From NCBI GenBank assembly GCA_018697195.1, contig CM031870.1, forward strand, positions 7,885,586-7,949,585: a DNA stretch of 64,000 nucleotides, in the 5' to 3' direction. Under the pieces are notes generated by a model that saw nothing but the letters and a program-made list of their open reading frames with translations, had not been told where the DNA came from and did not search any database. The stretch comes from Certhia americana (lineage: Eukaryota; Chordata; Aves; Passeriformes; Certhiidae). Shown here in pieces: positions 11,955 through 27,220 of this stretch. The translations under genes were made by a program, and so were the position numbers. Positions within the stretch are counted from its first letter, which is position 1, and each line of letters starts with the position of its first letter.

Positions 11955-14900
11955 CTTTTTCCCCAGGTCTTTTTCGCCTTCACCAAGCTTCTTCTGTGCT
12001 CAACTAACACTCTTTTTGTTGAAACAATGTTGCTTTATGATGGAAATATTAGTTGATGGCACTCCCGGTGCCTGTGCCCCCTTCAGGTGCATACACAGAA
12101 TATCTCGTGTCAAACCAGCAAATTATGCCACTATTCCCTTGCTGTAGATAATAGCAAAACTTCAATTAAAGCTTAGTCCTTCTTCATGACACTTTTAGCA
12201 TAATTTCTGAACAAACTGCATTTACCCCAGTAAATGCCTGAGTTTGATAAGACACAAGCGGGAATTAAAAAGTGGGGGTTTTTTCCCCCATCACAGTGGG
12301 AGGAAGAAGCCAAACCTCTCTGTGTTATGAAAAATCTGTTCTTCCTTTTCTGAAATGTGATCTGTAGAAATAATGTCCAGCTAGTGGTTCCTGGATACCA
12401 GAAGGAAAACAGTTCAGCATTTTATGAACACGGTGAAGGACATGCACAGGGTAGCACTGTTGAACATTAAGGGAGGCATCAGAGCCTGCACAAAGTGCTG
12501 CACACCCTTTCAGAAAAGAGCTTCCACCCAGGAGGCCGAGCAGAAAAGTACTGAAATTCTTGCTTTCGAACCTATTTTCCTCTCACCAATATTTGTTAAA
12601 TACTACAACAAAAAGGAAACTTTTGTTTCTTCCATCCAACAAAGATGTTTGTCATGACCCACTCCAGTCCACTGAGATCTGATTCCAAAGAGTGTGGAGA
12701 AGAAACATAGGTGAGATTTGTCAATAAACTTGGGAATGATGTACCAGTTACAACAACATTTTGAGCACAGAAACCATCACAATGCTTCAGTAACAAACAA
12801 CAATCATTTATGGCAGCATTTTTCTCTCACAGCTCTGAAAACATTGCCAAAGAAATTATTATTCCAGCTATGAATTTTTTGGGGAAGAAGTGCACTGAGT
12901 ACTGAGGACCAGCATTTCCAAACTGATTTTTGCAGTGCTCTATGTTTGAGAGCCCAGCTGGAGCTAAACAGACCTCATCTACCAGAAGCAAAAATTACAC
13001 ACAAGTCCCACTGAATCATTAGGAGCTGAAGGTTATCAGCATGCCTAAAAAATTAGTTAAGGAGAACTAAATGAATTTGCTGTGAGAATTTGGACATGTA
13101 AAAATAATAGATTGCTGTGGAAAAAGCATGACCCACCTCCCATCCAAGGTCACGCTAAATTTATTGCACGAGAGGGAACAAAGTCCAGGTCTTCTAATAG
13201 TGCACAAAGTGATATATCTATTTACACATTTATAGAGTAGAAATGTATGAAAACTGAACTAATGATTCAGCTGTGGGCTTTGCAGTATCATGTCTCTCAT
13301 GCATAATTTGAATCACAATAATGAAGCATCATCATCTCTTCATAATTACCCGTACCCCCATGGACTCTGGAGTACACCAGAGATATTTATGAGGCCAGTT
13401 AGGAAATACACGTGGGCCCCTTGTCTGCCTGTGAAAAATCAGAGTAACCACTACCAGCTCCCCATTTTTTTTTTAAGTGGTTTCTTTGAAGTAGAAAATC
13501 ATAAAAGGAGGTGTGACAAATTTTTAAAGTAGGCTGAAAAGAGAGACAACAACATAGTTTACGTATGCAGGTGTGGTTTCCTAGCAACTAGTAAAAACAT
13601 CTCAGCTCAAATCATCCAATAACCAGAATTTTTTCTCCTTATTGATATTTAAAATATACATAATATTATTTCCTGATGAGTCTACTCCAGATGTTTCTCC
13701 ATAAGCAGGGCTCCTGTAAAATAGGATTTTCCAATCAGGCCACTAATGAAAAGCAAAGCAAACAGTTATTTTTTAACTTGGCATTTTCAGACAAATATCA
13801 TGGAAATTTTGAATGAAGAAAAATTAATACTAAAGGTCAGATGCAATAAAGAAACACTAAGAAAATGCATGAAAATCTGAACATCAATGTTTAGAACCCA
13901 AATAACCTTCCTCCAACTGACACTCAATGATCCACAAACAGATTTAAAGAGACTTCCTCATTTAGAAACACTGACATACGGGTAAAAAGGAAACGAACGT
14001 GTAAACTTTCATTCTATTTGCCCTTTTCTATTATTCATAGTTCCTTTGCACAAAGTTGTTTACATGTATGCCCTTACAGATTTTATATTGTCCATCATTA
14101 GTATTAAAATTGAAATTAATTATTGGTCACATGCTCAACTGCTATAAATTAGGGTAGCTATTAAAATAAAAGATACAGACAAAGTAGCACTGAATACTAA
14201 TGTAATGAGGTGCTCTATCTTTGTCTGTCTGACAAAAAGTGTGCTTTGAAGACAAAGCAAATATGTAACTGAAGTCAACAGATACCATTCTCTAAGAATG
14301 CTTGAGAAAACACCCTGGAAATTAATTTCTAGAGCAAAACTGTGCGTATACACCAGAGACTTGTGCTTAACTCATCCTTCTGCTTTCCAACTGAATTCTG
14401 TTCATCTGTTGAATTATCCCCTCTTACACAGACAAGAACCTTATGATAAAATAATGCAAACCAACCTACTTGAAATCACATTGTCCTGGGAGCAGAGTTG
14501 GGAACCAAATCTCTTCCTTAGTCCCATCCAGTACCATAGGATGAGATAGACAGCTCTCTAGCATTGGTGGCCCCTGTCACTTTCAGTCATAAGTTTTGCT
14601 GAGTGCATAATTCTGCTGGAGAGGTTATTCATTTCTCATTGAATACTGAAACTACCAGTTCATAAGGGCAACATTGTGTCCTGGTTAGCGTCAAACCTCT
14701 GACTGCTCTGCTACTGTGGTACAATGCCTTTACTGCAGCTAAAAATAAAACTGTGACATCTAAAGATGACTTTTCTTTTGCAATTTAGGACTAAATATTG
14801 ACTGTGCCGCATCAACACCATACAGACAACATTGTCTGAAGCCCTGGGACCAGAGAGCCCAGCCCCAAGACCTTTCTCTGAATGGGCTTTCAAACCCTAC

Positions 14901-15000
14901 CTGTGAAGTCCAAGCTTCCCAGTTATCCCAAAGAATATCAGATTGTCTGCAAATTATACAGGAAAATGCCATTTTCTGTAGAGGTCACACACTACACCCA
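11955..15000. other. Non-coding stretch, no gene recognised
   Basis: AT-rich sequence with scattered short open frames (12424-12657, 13290-13532, 14298-14549, and minus-strand 14135-14353 and 14711-14972). None has a recognisable motif or convincing splice context. I see no transposon, hairpin or microsatellite of note. Confidence 0.55.
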
Positions 15001-18000
15001 GTCCTTATCTGTGCTGTACAGTTCCCAGTTGTGAAGGGCACCCAGCCCCGTGTGAAAACAGCAGGCTGCCCCTCTGGGTTGTTGTTCACTTCTGTGCTGC
15101 TGTTGCAAGGGCACGGTCTGGAACATAAGTCTGTGCTATGCTTGTGTATAAGAGGTAATTGGCTTTATACCTTTTAATGAAGTTTCCTCAACAATGGCAA
15201 CCAGACGTTTTATCAGCCATTATATACTATTTGTCTCTCTATACATTGATGAATTTCACTCTTGACCCTAAATTGGTCAATACATGGAAGAAACATTCTG
15301 TTGTGTCACGTCTCCCTCAAGTGGTTTTTTTCATGAAGTCCAGCACTTTTTTTTTCCACACAATCCAGTGTGTGATGGTATAAGAGAAGAGCCAAGCCCC
15401 AGTAACAACCTGCTATTTGTGATGTCATGCAATCACATCTGATTGCTGGTTACTTCACTTCATCCTCCATGGCTGCACAACTACAGTCTCTGGACTTTGC
15501 TATTTACAAACAGTGATTTAAGCATCACCAAAATCTGAAATTCCCCTTAGCAACCTGTTTCCATGAGCTGCTCCCTACAGACCTCCTGAACAGCCTGTCC
15601 AGCTCTGCTCTCTTGCAGTTCCCCTTGCTTAGAGCTAATTTGCAGAGCAGACCTGAGAGAAGCACAAAGCCATGGGCTGGTCTTAGGTATTTGAAACCAG
15701 ACCTGTGAAATTGCAGGCTGCTACATGTGGATTAATTGAGCTTATATTCCCTCGAGGTTGCCTGTGCTCGTTCTGCTCACCCCCTTGCTTTTCTAGTATG
15801 AGGCATTTTTTTCCCAAGCAGTTGCATGCAAAGACCAAAACAAAGGTGGCTGCTGGTGATGGATTTGGGGATTTTTTTCCTGAAGAAGAATATTAGGTAA
15901 AACTCCAGGTATTGATTTGATGAAAGAGGTGTGAGAAATTACAGCAAAGAGCAGCATCAATCCATATAAAGCTCTGCAGTGTTTTCATTCCAAACTCCCT
16001 TAATCAGGCAATGCAGAGCATATGTGTTTTCCACAGGCACTTTTTTAGTCACTCCATTTTCCTGTGTCAGGTGTTAGTGGGACCTGTTCCTCATGCTCCT
16101 GCTGAATTTGGATGTTCCTCATATTTTTGCATTGCTCTCCAGAGAAGGGCCAGACATTTCAGGTCTTTAGGTACATCTTTGTCTAAGTAATGAGTACCAA
16201 GTACTTGTTTGCAAAAATAGATTTGAATGCATGACAAAACATAACTGCATAGAAGTTTTTAAATAAGACATTATTATCCTAATAATAAACAGAACCACCA
16301 AAAGGGAAGAATTTTTTTCCTGCTGTAAAACACAAAAAACTTTGAAAGCAGTCTGTAATTCTTCTTGGTTTCTGTTTGAGAAGGATTTCTTTTTCCCAAT
16401 TTCATTCTGAGGCCAAAATTCTCATTCAAAAGAAAAGTTTGTTGTTTCAAGTTCAGTATATTCTGTCACATAAAAACACACAAAAAAAATCTCCTGGTTA
16501 AATATGAACCTTCTGCTGACATCCTTGAATATTTCTATTAGACCCAAAGAGGAAACTCCTTGGAAGGTTTTTCACTATTGGTATTGCTAGAGACAACTTC
16601 TCTATAGAAATATCATTTAAGGATTAACAGTCTGGTCTGTGAAATGTTTTCCTGATAGATCACCAAGATCACTAATCAACATCAAGACACTCATCATTAA
16701 AGGTGCAGGCATACTGCTTTTTAACAGCAAGAGGTCTGTCAGGCAATGCAGTTTCCAGCAGCAAGGTGCAGGTGCACAGTGAGGCAGCACAAGCAGCTGA
16801 GACCTAGAACTGAGCCCTCGAAGTCTCAGAGGCTGCAGCCCAGGTCACCTCACAAAACCAGGTGAGCATTAATCATTGCCTGATGGCCCACACCAACAGA
16901 CTGCTCTGTACTTTCAAAACATAAATTTGAATCACGCAGAGCTGTAGAAACCAGAAGTTCCTGATTTACAAGAGAGGACAAGAAGTGCCAATGTCTCTTT
17001 AGCAGAGAAGCTGATTATAAGTGAGTCTCAGAACTTGCTGGGATGGAGATTCAGCTTCCCCTTCACTTTCTTTTTGCCTTCAAAACAATCTCAAGGCTTC
17101 CTTTGATGTTTTGGCAAAGGTTACTCCTCTGGAAAGCAACTGCTCCGCTGAAGCTCTCTGAACAATTATCCTGGTCCCTGATAATGACTGCTGGAAACTG
17201 CTGTTACTGAGGCTACCTCTAAGATGGTTGCTGTGGTTTCCATCTCAGGCAATGCTCTCGTTCCCTTTTATGTGTTCTATTTACTCCCTCACCGTTTCTA
17301 TCCACTAACCTATCCATTCTAACCTGGCAATGTTGGTTTGTTTCCACCACCAGCCCTCTGACTGCTACAGCCATTTTCACATGTGTGCTGCTGGGAGAGC
17401 CTCCAGTTGTCCCAGAGGAGATGCTCTAAGAATGATTCTATTCAACTCTGCACACACCTAAGTCAGGTTACCTATGACAAAATGTCAACAATTATTATTC
17501 ATAAAGGGAATTTCTCTTGCAAAAGAAGTCTCAGCCAATTTGCAGCTGCTAACAATAAGCTATATTTGGAGCATCAGTAACACACAACTATATTAAAATT
17601 CGCACCTTTTTTGTAGAAGGAGATTGCTCTTAAACAAGGACTCTGCATAATACCATGTGGTGTATATTGCAATACAAAAATAATCACTGTGATTTAGCTT
17701 CTGTGCTCTCTACCCAGAGATCTATGGCTTTGTATCTATTATATCTTTAATATAAACCAAACTGTTTTCATTCTTACTGGCTTCCTCCACAAGTCATTCT
17801 ATCTATGAAGCAGTTTTAGACTTATAATTTAATCATATGAACAGATTTTGCCAATTTGTGCTCAAGCCTCATGACAATGTACTTTTATATTAGAGTTTTA
17901 AACAGCTCCAAGAAATGTTTATCCTGACAATGAAGGGTTTAAGCCGTGCCTAATTCATATATAACAAGGCCAGGTAAAGAGGATGCAAAATATTTTTACA

Positions 18001-18585
18001 TTAATTATAAATACTGCATTAAACACAAGGTTGCATCTTCAGCTTACCAAGGTCCCATGGTTTCCCCATATGCTTGTAACCCAGAAATTTTAGCTTGCTT
18101 TCTGTTGTTTCAAACCAATCTTATGAAACTAATCTTTCCTGCTTTCATCTTTTATATAGGCTCCAATCAGTCAAGCAAAATTGTTTTCTTTTATTTTGTA
18201 CTTCATCATTACTGTATTTTGATAAAGCTTATTTGGCTTATGTTCTATAACAAGGATATATTATCTAACTTTACCAGGCCATTTTCCTCAGACCATTTCA
18301 TATCGGAAAGAAAAATTCTAGTTTAAGTACTGATTTCAGGAAGCTTAAATATAGGTATATTATGCAATAATAAAAAAATATATCTAAACAGTGTTATGTT
18401 GGACAAATACCCAAAGCGTTTATTCACTTTTGTTATAATCCTGGCAATATAATATTTGTGATGGCACTGGCTTCTTTCAAACTGCCAAGACTGAAATGCA
18501 GCATCATGACTAAAGAAATTTATTCTGGGGAATGCTGGCACTTGCAAGGTACCATTTTTTTAGAAACAGAAATAGTTACGCTGGA
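15001..18585. other. Non-coding stretch, no gene recognised
   Basis: AT-rich DNA with a few GC-richer patches (about 15,040-15,130 and 15,560-15,720). The open frame at 17946-18326 (126 codons) is dominated by Phe, Ile, Tyr and Leu, as AT-rich random sequence would be. I see no gene or known repeat. Confidence 0.55.
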
Positions 18586-18781
<196 letters not shown>

Positions 18782-21700
18782 ATTCTAGAAAGAGATATTC
18801 TACGATAATATCTTTCAATGACAGATATTAAATAACAAGAAAGAGCCTAAATTGTAGCAGTTTCATTAAAGAAAAACAAACCAAACAGCCAGTATTTTAT
18901 GATTAATAACTACTGGATTCTGATAGCAGTGAAAGGGCATGTGATAATTTACCAATTTATCTTAGATTCCACATAAAAGATCAGGAGTCCATTAATTGGA
19001 CTTAATATTAGCTCATCACTAACTCGTTATGACAATGATACTAGGAAAAAAAAATCCCACAAGCTTGCACACAGGATGAGGAAGATGTATTTCCTGAAAT
19101 TACTCTTTTATTGGAAAAATAAATACAAGCAGTAAAGGGGATCTGACCTAAAGACATGTAAGATCCAGTTTTTCTAACAAAGCCTTTGGTTTTCTTACTT
19201 ATCAACACTGCATATAATTTCAGCTTCATTTTCCTTTTAAGATGAAGAGGGATGAATAATCACAGTGAGCAAAAAGCAAATATATTCAGAGGCATTTCAA
19301 CAAATTAAAGCCCAGACTTTTACCCCAGCTGTTTGCTTTCAGTAAATATTTATGAGCACTATGTTTTGTTCAGACAACTGCTTATTGAAAGCAAACCCTG
19401 GGACTGTATATGAGACTCATTTAAACAGCAAACTAAATTTATTTGGGGAAATTTAGGCAGAAATTATTTACAAAATATATATAGCAAACTGGACTGCTAA
19501 ACAGTGACATAAATTAGCACATCCCTTAAGGAGCTTAAGGACATCTGAAATTGGAAGTGGTCTTTTATAATAGGTGATTGTAATCTCATTTTTGAGACAG
19601 ATCAATGAGTTCTAGTAAACTCAGAGCCAGCTCAAGAATTTGGAGAAGCATCAAGAAATATTTGGAAATACTTTCCCCTTCTCCAAATAAGGGAAACTGG
19701 AACTGATGTGCCAGGGAATTGCTCCTACCCTTGTAGCACAGCCGGGTGGGAGCACCTTGTCATTAACTGCCCTCCTCAGCAGCAGCAAATACAGCAAGGG
19801 ATTGCCAAGAGCTGAAAGGTGATAGGCTCCTGGCTGCCTATCAGCTGGAAATTGGCTGCTCTAGGCAGCAGCCTCTTGTACTTAAAGCTAAATATAATCG
19901 TGCAAGGAATAATATCCATTGTAGAAGGCAGATGGAGTGAGATACCAAGTCAGATACAGTCACCTACATCTGCAATCAACACCCAGGCTAGCATACCTGA
20001 GTCACTGTACCTAAAAAATCCTTAAAAGCAGGTCTTTGGTCACAGACATTTGTGTAGTAGACACTGGGCTGAGATTTAGATATTTAGATATCCTCAAAAC
20101 AGCAGCATGTGAAGGGCCCCAGCTGCACACAGCAGTGGGGGGAGCAGCTCCTGGCCCCAGCCAAGCATTGTGAGAGGTAGACTTTGCTCAGCCTCGGCCA
20201 CTGCCTGGGCAGAAGGCAGAGAGCAGAATAACGTGCCAGTTTAATGCTGGCATTGTAATTAATATCAAAAGTAATGCACAAAGCAGCCGTGGGTCATGTC
20301 TCCACAACACTGGGCTGCAGCTGTTCTGAAGTACAGAGCTGGTTTGGCCCAGAGGAAGGACCCAAAGGCTGAAATAATGCGTGCTTTGGGTTTGCCACTT
20401 GTAATTCCTGCATAGTATATTGAAAAGCAACAGTCAGGAACAATTGCTCCCTCTCATCTAACAAAAGCCAAAGCTGTGCAGGGAGAAAAACAGAAGGCTA
20501 CCTGCAGGAGTTTTAGTAGACTGAATTTCAGGTCTGCTACAAAGAAATTCAGGCTCCCTTTGCATTTTGCTCCCCATATAAGCAGAGACTGCCTTCTCAA
20601 AGCCAGACACAAACCAGGCTCAGACAACTAAAGTCTACGTTTTTACAAGTGAAAACGGACACAAATATCAAGATAAAACATGCAAGACGGGGAAGCTTGT
20701 CCTCATTGTGTTACCCTGGCAGAGGGTGAAAAATGACAATCTGTCAGCACCAAGGAGCAATGGGTAGCCAGGATATAACAGCTCTGCCTTCTTTATCCAG
20801 CACCATCGCCAAAATTAAAGAAGAATTTTATTCTCAGCAAAGAAAAGAGAAGTGAGAGATCTTAATATTTGGTTAAGTGGAAAGACGAAACTCCCCACAT
20901 TTACCTAAATTTGTATCTTTATACTGCCAAGTACATATTTTAAAGACCTCATCAACTTTTCCTAGTATTGAAAACAATCCCAGAACTAAAAGTGATGCTT
21001 CAAGGTTGAAATCAGAAGAGACAGAATGACAAGACCAGACAATTCCTTGGGTTTTACTATTTTTTTGTAACCCAGAGCATGAAACAGAGTAATCAAATGA
21101 GTTATTGACCTAGGTGGTACATCTTGATAGAAAAAGTTTTTGGAAGAGGTTGTATAGAAGTTTCTTACAAAAATAACTAAGTTAGCCTTTAACTCTTCTC
21201 TCACTGAGATGATGTAACAGAACTAGGACTGGGATCTCTCCTCTTCATGGGAAACAGGCTTTACCATGCACACTTTACTGGTTCTGCCTTCTTTGTAACA
21301 CTGTCCTGAGAAGATCAAGGAAGAGCTTCATTAATCAAATAACTGGAAACTCATGGTGAACTTTTTTTCAAAACAAGCCACAAACTTTTGGAATTCAATA
21401 AATGTTCATGCCCTATCACTTCTTTTCCTCGCTGTTTTAGCATTTGAAGCACTGTTTCCTTTTGCATGTAGCTATGTTAAACTAATCAATAAGAAATTAT
21501 ACTTTTGCTTTTTTACATTCCAACAACACATTTCTCACTGATTCATATTGACTGCAAAGCAAAACCAGAGAAAACTAATGGAAATTTTTTACAGCGTTCT
21601 TAATGCTGCCATCTAATACTGGAGAACAGCATTGCCAATGCTAACTTAATTTAATTTGCAGAAACCATTATTTTAAAGTATGTTCTTCTGGAGTTGTGTA

Positions 21701-22511
21701 AAGATTTTTGTTGTCTGTAAAATTAATTATCATATTATTAATTTTATTTGAAGCTACTTTCTCAATTAAGACAAAGAACCACTATTATATTTGATTACCC
21801 CAAAGAATAAGTGACCATTTGTGACTGTTTTCTGCTGCTTACCTAATGGTGACACAAATCTTATTTCCTCTTTAGAGTGATAAAAAATACATCATTTTTT
21901 TCCCCATTTAAACAGTGCTGAGCTGCTTGTCTTTTCCCTGCAATTATACATCTCTTACACACCTTTGCATGTCCAGTGAGGAAGGAAATTCCTATCCCAG
22001 CAGGAGGTATGTCACCCTGCCTTGAAGGGAGCCTACAGCACCACCTCCTAATATTTGCTAGAAACAAAGAAACCTGCAGAGAAATACTGTAAAATACTTT
22101 CTATTTCTTCCCTTTCTTAGACGCTATTTTTTTCTAATCTACTTTTTGGGGAAGCACCTCAAAGTTAAGAAAAAAGGTTAATATCTATATATGCAACAAA
22201 GAAAGCACCAAACAACAAAAGCCTGCTGGATAAATAATGGTATTTCTGTTCAAAGTGTTAGTAATACACCACTGGAAAACTGATTGTCAGTGTAGAGTGG
22301 AATATGGGAGTGGGTGAAATGACAACCAAAGCATTTTTTTTTTGATGGTTTCCCCAGGAATTAGTACAATTTCAAGTAAAACTGTCCCCCTGAAAGGCTG
22401 CACCAAGCTAGAGAATTAAAATTTGGTTTCATTAACATTACAGAGCAGAATTCATCCAGGGAAAATGAGAAAATAATGAAACTGTTTTCTTTCATCATCA
22501 TTGCTTCAGGA
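18782..22511. other. Non-coding stretch, no gene recognised
   Basis: AT-rich DNA with a GC-richer patch at about 20,040-20,340 that contains two overlapping minus-strand open frames (20084-20281 and 20188-20430) with no recognisable motif. I see no transposon or RNA gene. Confidence 0.55.
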
Positions 22512-22535
22512 TTTTTTTTTTTTCATAAAAAAAAA
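22512..22535. repeat. T12-CAT-A9 inverted homopolymer pair
   Basis: T12 at 22512-22523, three bases (CAT), then A9 at 22527-22535. The two runs are complementary and could fold back. Compare the T12/A9 tract at 27200-27220. Confidence 0.8.
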
Positions 22536-25500
22536 GTCTCAAAAATAAGTAGGAAAAAATAGAAACAGCAGTTTTGCATCCCAGAGAAAAGTTAATGTTT
22601 CTACGTGGCTAATTCATCACTGAATAAAGAAATGCTAACAGTGATAGTGCACTTAAAAAGTTTAACTTGCAAATGCACCGGCTCAGATTTCCAGTAGAGG
22701 TGAGGATCCCAAACGCTTTTGTAAATCCTTGTGTCCCTTGCTTAGTGCTATTTGGAGCTCAGCTCTGAGAAGTGCAGATCTAGTTATGGACCACCAGCAA
22801 AGTGAAAAATTGATTTTTTTTTTTTCCAAGCTTATTTCTAAGTGAATAGAGTCAAGGAAAAAACTAAAAGGGATTATAAATTTCTTTCTTATAAAGAATG
22901 CTCTGTGTAACAAATTCATCACTTTGCCACTTAAATTTCCTCCTATCAAATGTCTCCTATGCACAACACAAAGGAAGGGTCACTTAAATACCAGGAATGT
23001 TTAAATCAGTGCAGTGAGGGCAATATGGAAATCAGTATGAGAGTCCACTGCCTAAATCCAAAAAAGATATGAACAGCACAAAATAATTTGAAATATGGTG
23101 AAAGAAACATGTTAAAAATTATTAATGCAGTTAGGAAATTTTCTCTAAAATTCTACAGTACCTGGGGAGCTCTGCCTGGAAGAACATGACTGCTATTATT
23201 TAGTCAAAGTATACTTGACAAAGATTGAAAATACAACAAAATTCTTTATTTAAAATTAGGGTATTTGCTAATGCTTCAAATCCATGAAATACAAACATTT
23301 CTCTGTAAAATTAAGAAAAATAATAAAGTCACTTAACCATATGCCTTTGTCATATGGATATGAATATGTCCAAAATTATTCTATTGAACTCAGTGGAGGA
23401 TGTCTGATTCTCTAAATTTATAAAACTCAACACATGCTGCAATTATATTCTTCAGAAAGCTAAACCTGTGGCTACTGAGAATATCGGATAAAAAAGATAC
23501 TAGTACATTTATATTTAGTTATATTTATTGGTCCTTTATCAATTTAATTCCTTCTTAAATGAGGTCTAAAAAAAGTCCTGAAAAGCATGAATCAGCCTTT
23601 CTGAATATCAGGAATAAATGTTGTGACTGATATGAAGTGCCAGTACACTGTCATTCAGGCAGTATGATGCAACAATAGTTACATTATGGTCCTGGTTGCC
23701 CAGAAAAAACGACACGGGTACCGTGTTCAGTTCAGACACGTGGGGGACAGTGCACAAGAGACACAGGTTGGTATTGGGCAGCTGAATTAAATGCAGCCAT
23801 TCATGGGTAATGAACTAATTTCTGTAATCATCTACCTCTGAGGCAGATGGGAAAAGTAAACTTTCACAAATAATTGAGACATCAGGTTTTAAATTCAAGG
23901 AACTAGTCCTGAACTGCCAGGTTTGAAGAGCAAACAAGAAACATCTGCTCAGAAGCTAATAAGGATTAACAAACCAATTGCTATCAGTACATGTAAATGT
24001 TCCTAACTGTGCAATTCCTCTTTTCTGGAGACAGAGGACTGATCCTGCAAAGGTGACTCTCTTCACACTCTGAGTTGATGGTGATTCAGACTTTCCTTTC
24101 TCTCTGCTTTGGGGTTTACCAAGTGTTAATAACTTCAGCACTAAATATCAAACTACACTGGAAGAGACAAAATCATAAGCTTAATTGCAGGAAAGCAGGC
24201 GGAACAGAAATCTGACCATAGAACATCTACCCTGGAAATCAGGGTATAGGAAGCCTGGTCAGTAGCTACAGTGTTAACCAGCTATCAAGGCTTCCATTTC
24301 TCTTAATAAATACGAGATTCTGTCATAATATTTTTTTCATGTGTTGACATTTTAAATGCTTTGCTTACAAAGGTCATCTATGTTTAGGAAAAAACGGATT
24401 AATTGATTTAAATATCCCAGAAAAATAGAACAACCACTTGCACCTTTGTGTGCAGATAAAAAACAAAATTAATAGTTGCATACAGCTGATTACGCACTTA
24501 AAGTTCAGTCTCTAAAAAATGCTGACACTGTAAGCTTAGATCAATACGAAAACTATTTACACTTTAGGAGCACTGCCTCTGGCTATTAAGTAGTAATTAT
24601 GCTGCTAAAGTAGCTGTTAAATTGTTTTAACTGTTTCCAAGGTGTAACTGAATTATGGTAAAACCTTTTAACACTGTCAGAGTGGGAATTCACAGCACAG
24701 TCCCAAGCATGTAACACCTTCACAGTCCCAGCTTTGGCTGGTGACAGCTGTTTGTTCACTCCACTGAATCCTCCACTCCCCTGACCAACTGCTCTACTGT
24801 AAATCTCTTACACTTCAGATTCTGGGTCTGCCACACACTGCAAGTTATTCAGTAGGGTGAAGAAAGTCTCTCCTGGGGGAAAAACTGAAGCCAACATGAA
24901 CCCTACTCAGTCACATACTGGCCCTGAAGCAGTACAGAAACTGTTAAAATTTTTTCAGTATTTTCACAAGTTGCAGGGAATTGCAACTAAACTTTGGCCT
25001 TCCTCTCCAGCCTAGAATCATGATCTTTCTCAGAAAACAAAGTTCAGAGCTTGGTTATGGCCCCCTTCATGACAAAATGTTTTCCTCAGCTAGTAAATGA
25101 TATTCCCAAATAATATCATAAAGATACAAACACAACAATTTTACTTATAAGCAAAAGCAAGGTTTTAAATCCCTTCATGTTATGTTCCCCTTGTGTCGTG
25201 CATTTATCTCACAACAGCTGCTGAAATTAATCTCCTCTGTCATGGAAGGACCAGTTTCTCCTTCATTTATTACCCATGTGATGAGGAAAAATGCAAAAAG
25301 AAGTTATGCCAAAGACAGATAAAGCAGAGCCATGAGTGAGGAAATCTGATGTTAATCAAGTTTGACCAGCAAGAGTAGGAAAAGGAGAACTAATTGCCTT
25401 CCCCAGAACATGCTCTCTGTCCCCTGTGCCTGGCTTTAACAAAAATATATTGTAACACTAATACTCAAAGTAACTGAGGAGTTTGATTTAATAATGTATA

Positions 25501-27199
25501 AATCAATGAGTACCAAAGACTCACTTGAGTGTACTACATGTTCACACTATCATTTCCTCTAATTAATGACTCCTGCTGCGGGGTTCAGCTCCCTCTGCTT
25601 TCCACAATACTCCAACCCAAAAAGCAGCCAATATTTTATCAACAGAGCATGCACATTCAAAAGTTTAAAAAAAGTGTAAGTCTCATACTTGCTGGTTATC
25701 TCTATAGCTATATATTTGGGTTTCTTTAATGAGAAATAAAAACTGATGTGAAGAAACAGCCCCAACACTTAAAAGACATCAAGTCCCTCACTCACATCTC
25801 GCTCAGTTGATGAGTTAACAATACCCACCACTGCACATGCCGTTTTGACAGCTTATTAAGATCAGCTTTAAACTGATAAAGATAGTATAAGCTAAAATGA
25901 TTGGGTGAATATGGCTGAATTATGCACTAGAGAATTTCATCTGCAGACAAATTTTTAAGTTACATAAAAACTTTTGGTCATTTACTTGCTGAAAAAGGAA
26001 AAGCGCATCAGCCTGGTTGCTGATTTTAATCAGTTTGCTTTGCTGCCAAACATATTATTTGAAGATGATGTAAAAAAAATAGACATCACAAAGTATGCTC
26101 GCAGAACACTGCTCAGTTAACAATATGATGATATCTTTCAAAATGGAATGGTTCTTTAGCTATGGAAAACATGTTTTTTGAAGATAAACATATTAATCAT
26201 CTGCGTACCTCAACTTCGGTGACTTTCCCTATACCATTAACAGTAAGAGGGAGTCACAAACTATGCAATAACTGAAGTATGTCTTTGCCAGCCTCTGACG
26301 GATCCTTTCTGCACCAAGGCACAGGAAACAAAGCACTTAGCAGTTTCCTGTGTTGGGCAGCATGAGAACAGCTGAGACTGACTGCACATAAAATTTAAAT
26401 TCTTCCTTTTGGCTTTTCCTCCACATCTTCCTTTCCTATCATCTGTTGCTCTTTGTACCATTTCTCTTTGTTTCAAAAGGCTGCCCAGTTTTAACAAGTG
26501 CCTTGGACTTCAGTTGCCTCACCCTCTTCCACACAACAGCCATAATACAAACAACACCCTCCTGCCTCAAAAGCAGCCGCTGCTCCTGCCCAAAGATACC
26601 TCACCTGCCACCTCTTAGTGCCACTGCAGAAAACCTGCCATTGTTCCCACCCATGGCAGTTTCCTGGCTGCACAGATTAGCTTCATCTCTTTCTTTATGT
26701 ATTGTTCTACCAAAACACGCATGAAGATGGGACATTTGAGTTATAAAGATGTGACCTTGACCTGCCGAACTCCAGAATTTTCTGGACTCCAGCAAATACT
26801 CTATGCCTTAAAGAGGGGCATTTTACCCATCAGATTCAGAATCTCAAGACAAAAACATCAGAAATAATTCCAAGTAAAAATTTGCTGGCTTGTCTTGAAG
26901 TGAAACAATACATTCCAAAAAAATATCTTTTTCTATTGCTGATTTCTACCTCCCTCCCATGAAAAATATGTCACTTTCTGGTTCTTGTGAAATATTTTGA
27001 CTGACAATACAGAGGCCAGAGAAATTTTTTCACCCAGGACTTTTGAAGTCACTTAGTCTAAAGAAAATTTTAATTATAATCTTTTGATAGTTTTAATACA
27101 CACTTTCCAAGCAGAAATGTCACAGACATTAAAAGAAGAAGTAAATACACTGGAAAACATGTCAATTTCTTGAGAGTTTTTTTGGAGGGTTTTTTGTTG
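22536..27199. other. Non-coding stretch, no gene recognised
   Basis: AT-rich DNA. A small palindrome, ACACGG-GTA-CCGTGT, lies at 23713-23727, followed closely by a CACGTG E-box near 23,737. A GC-richer patch at about 26,520-26,680 has overlapping open frames on both strands (26409-26724 plus, 26261-26795 minus), a pattern typical of composition and not of coding. I recognise no gene. Confidence 0.55.
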
Positions 27200-27220
27200 T
27201 TTTTTTTTTTTAAAAAAAAA
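27200..27220. repeat. T12-A9 homopolymer junction
   Basis: T12 at 27200-27211 abuts A9 at 27212-27220 with no spacer. It is preceded by a T/G-rich run from about 27,178. Such tracts are prone to length change and sequencing error. Confidence 0.8.

Noticed and set aside
23713..23745. Palindrome and CACGTG E-box as a regulatory site
   Set aside because: Six-base motifs are common by chance and nothing nearby needs a promoter.
24810..24870. Possible MIR SINE core (AGATTCTGGGTCTGCCACA)
   Set aside because: Only about 20 bases resemble the core, and no other part of the SINE follows.
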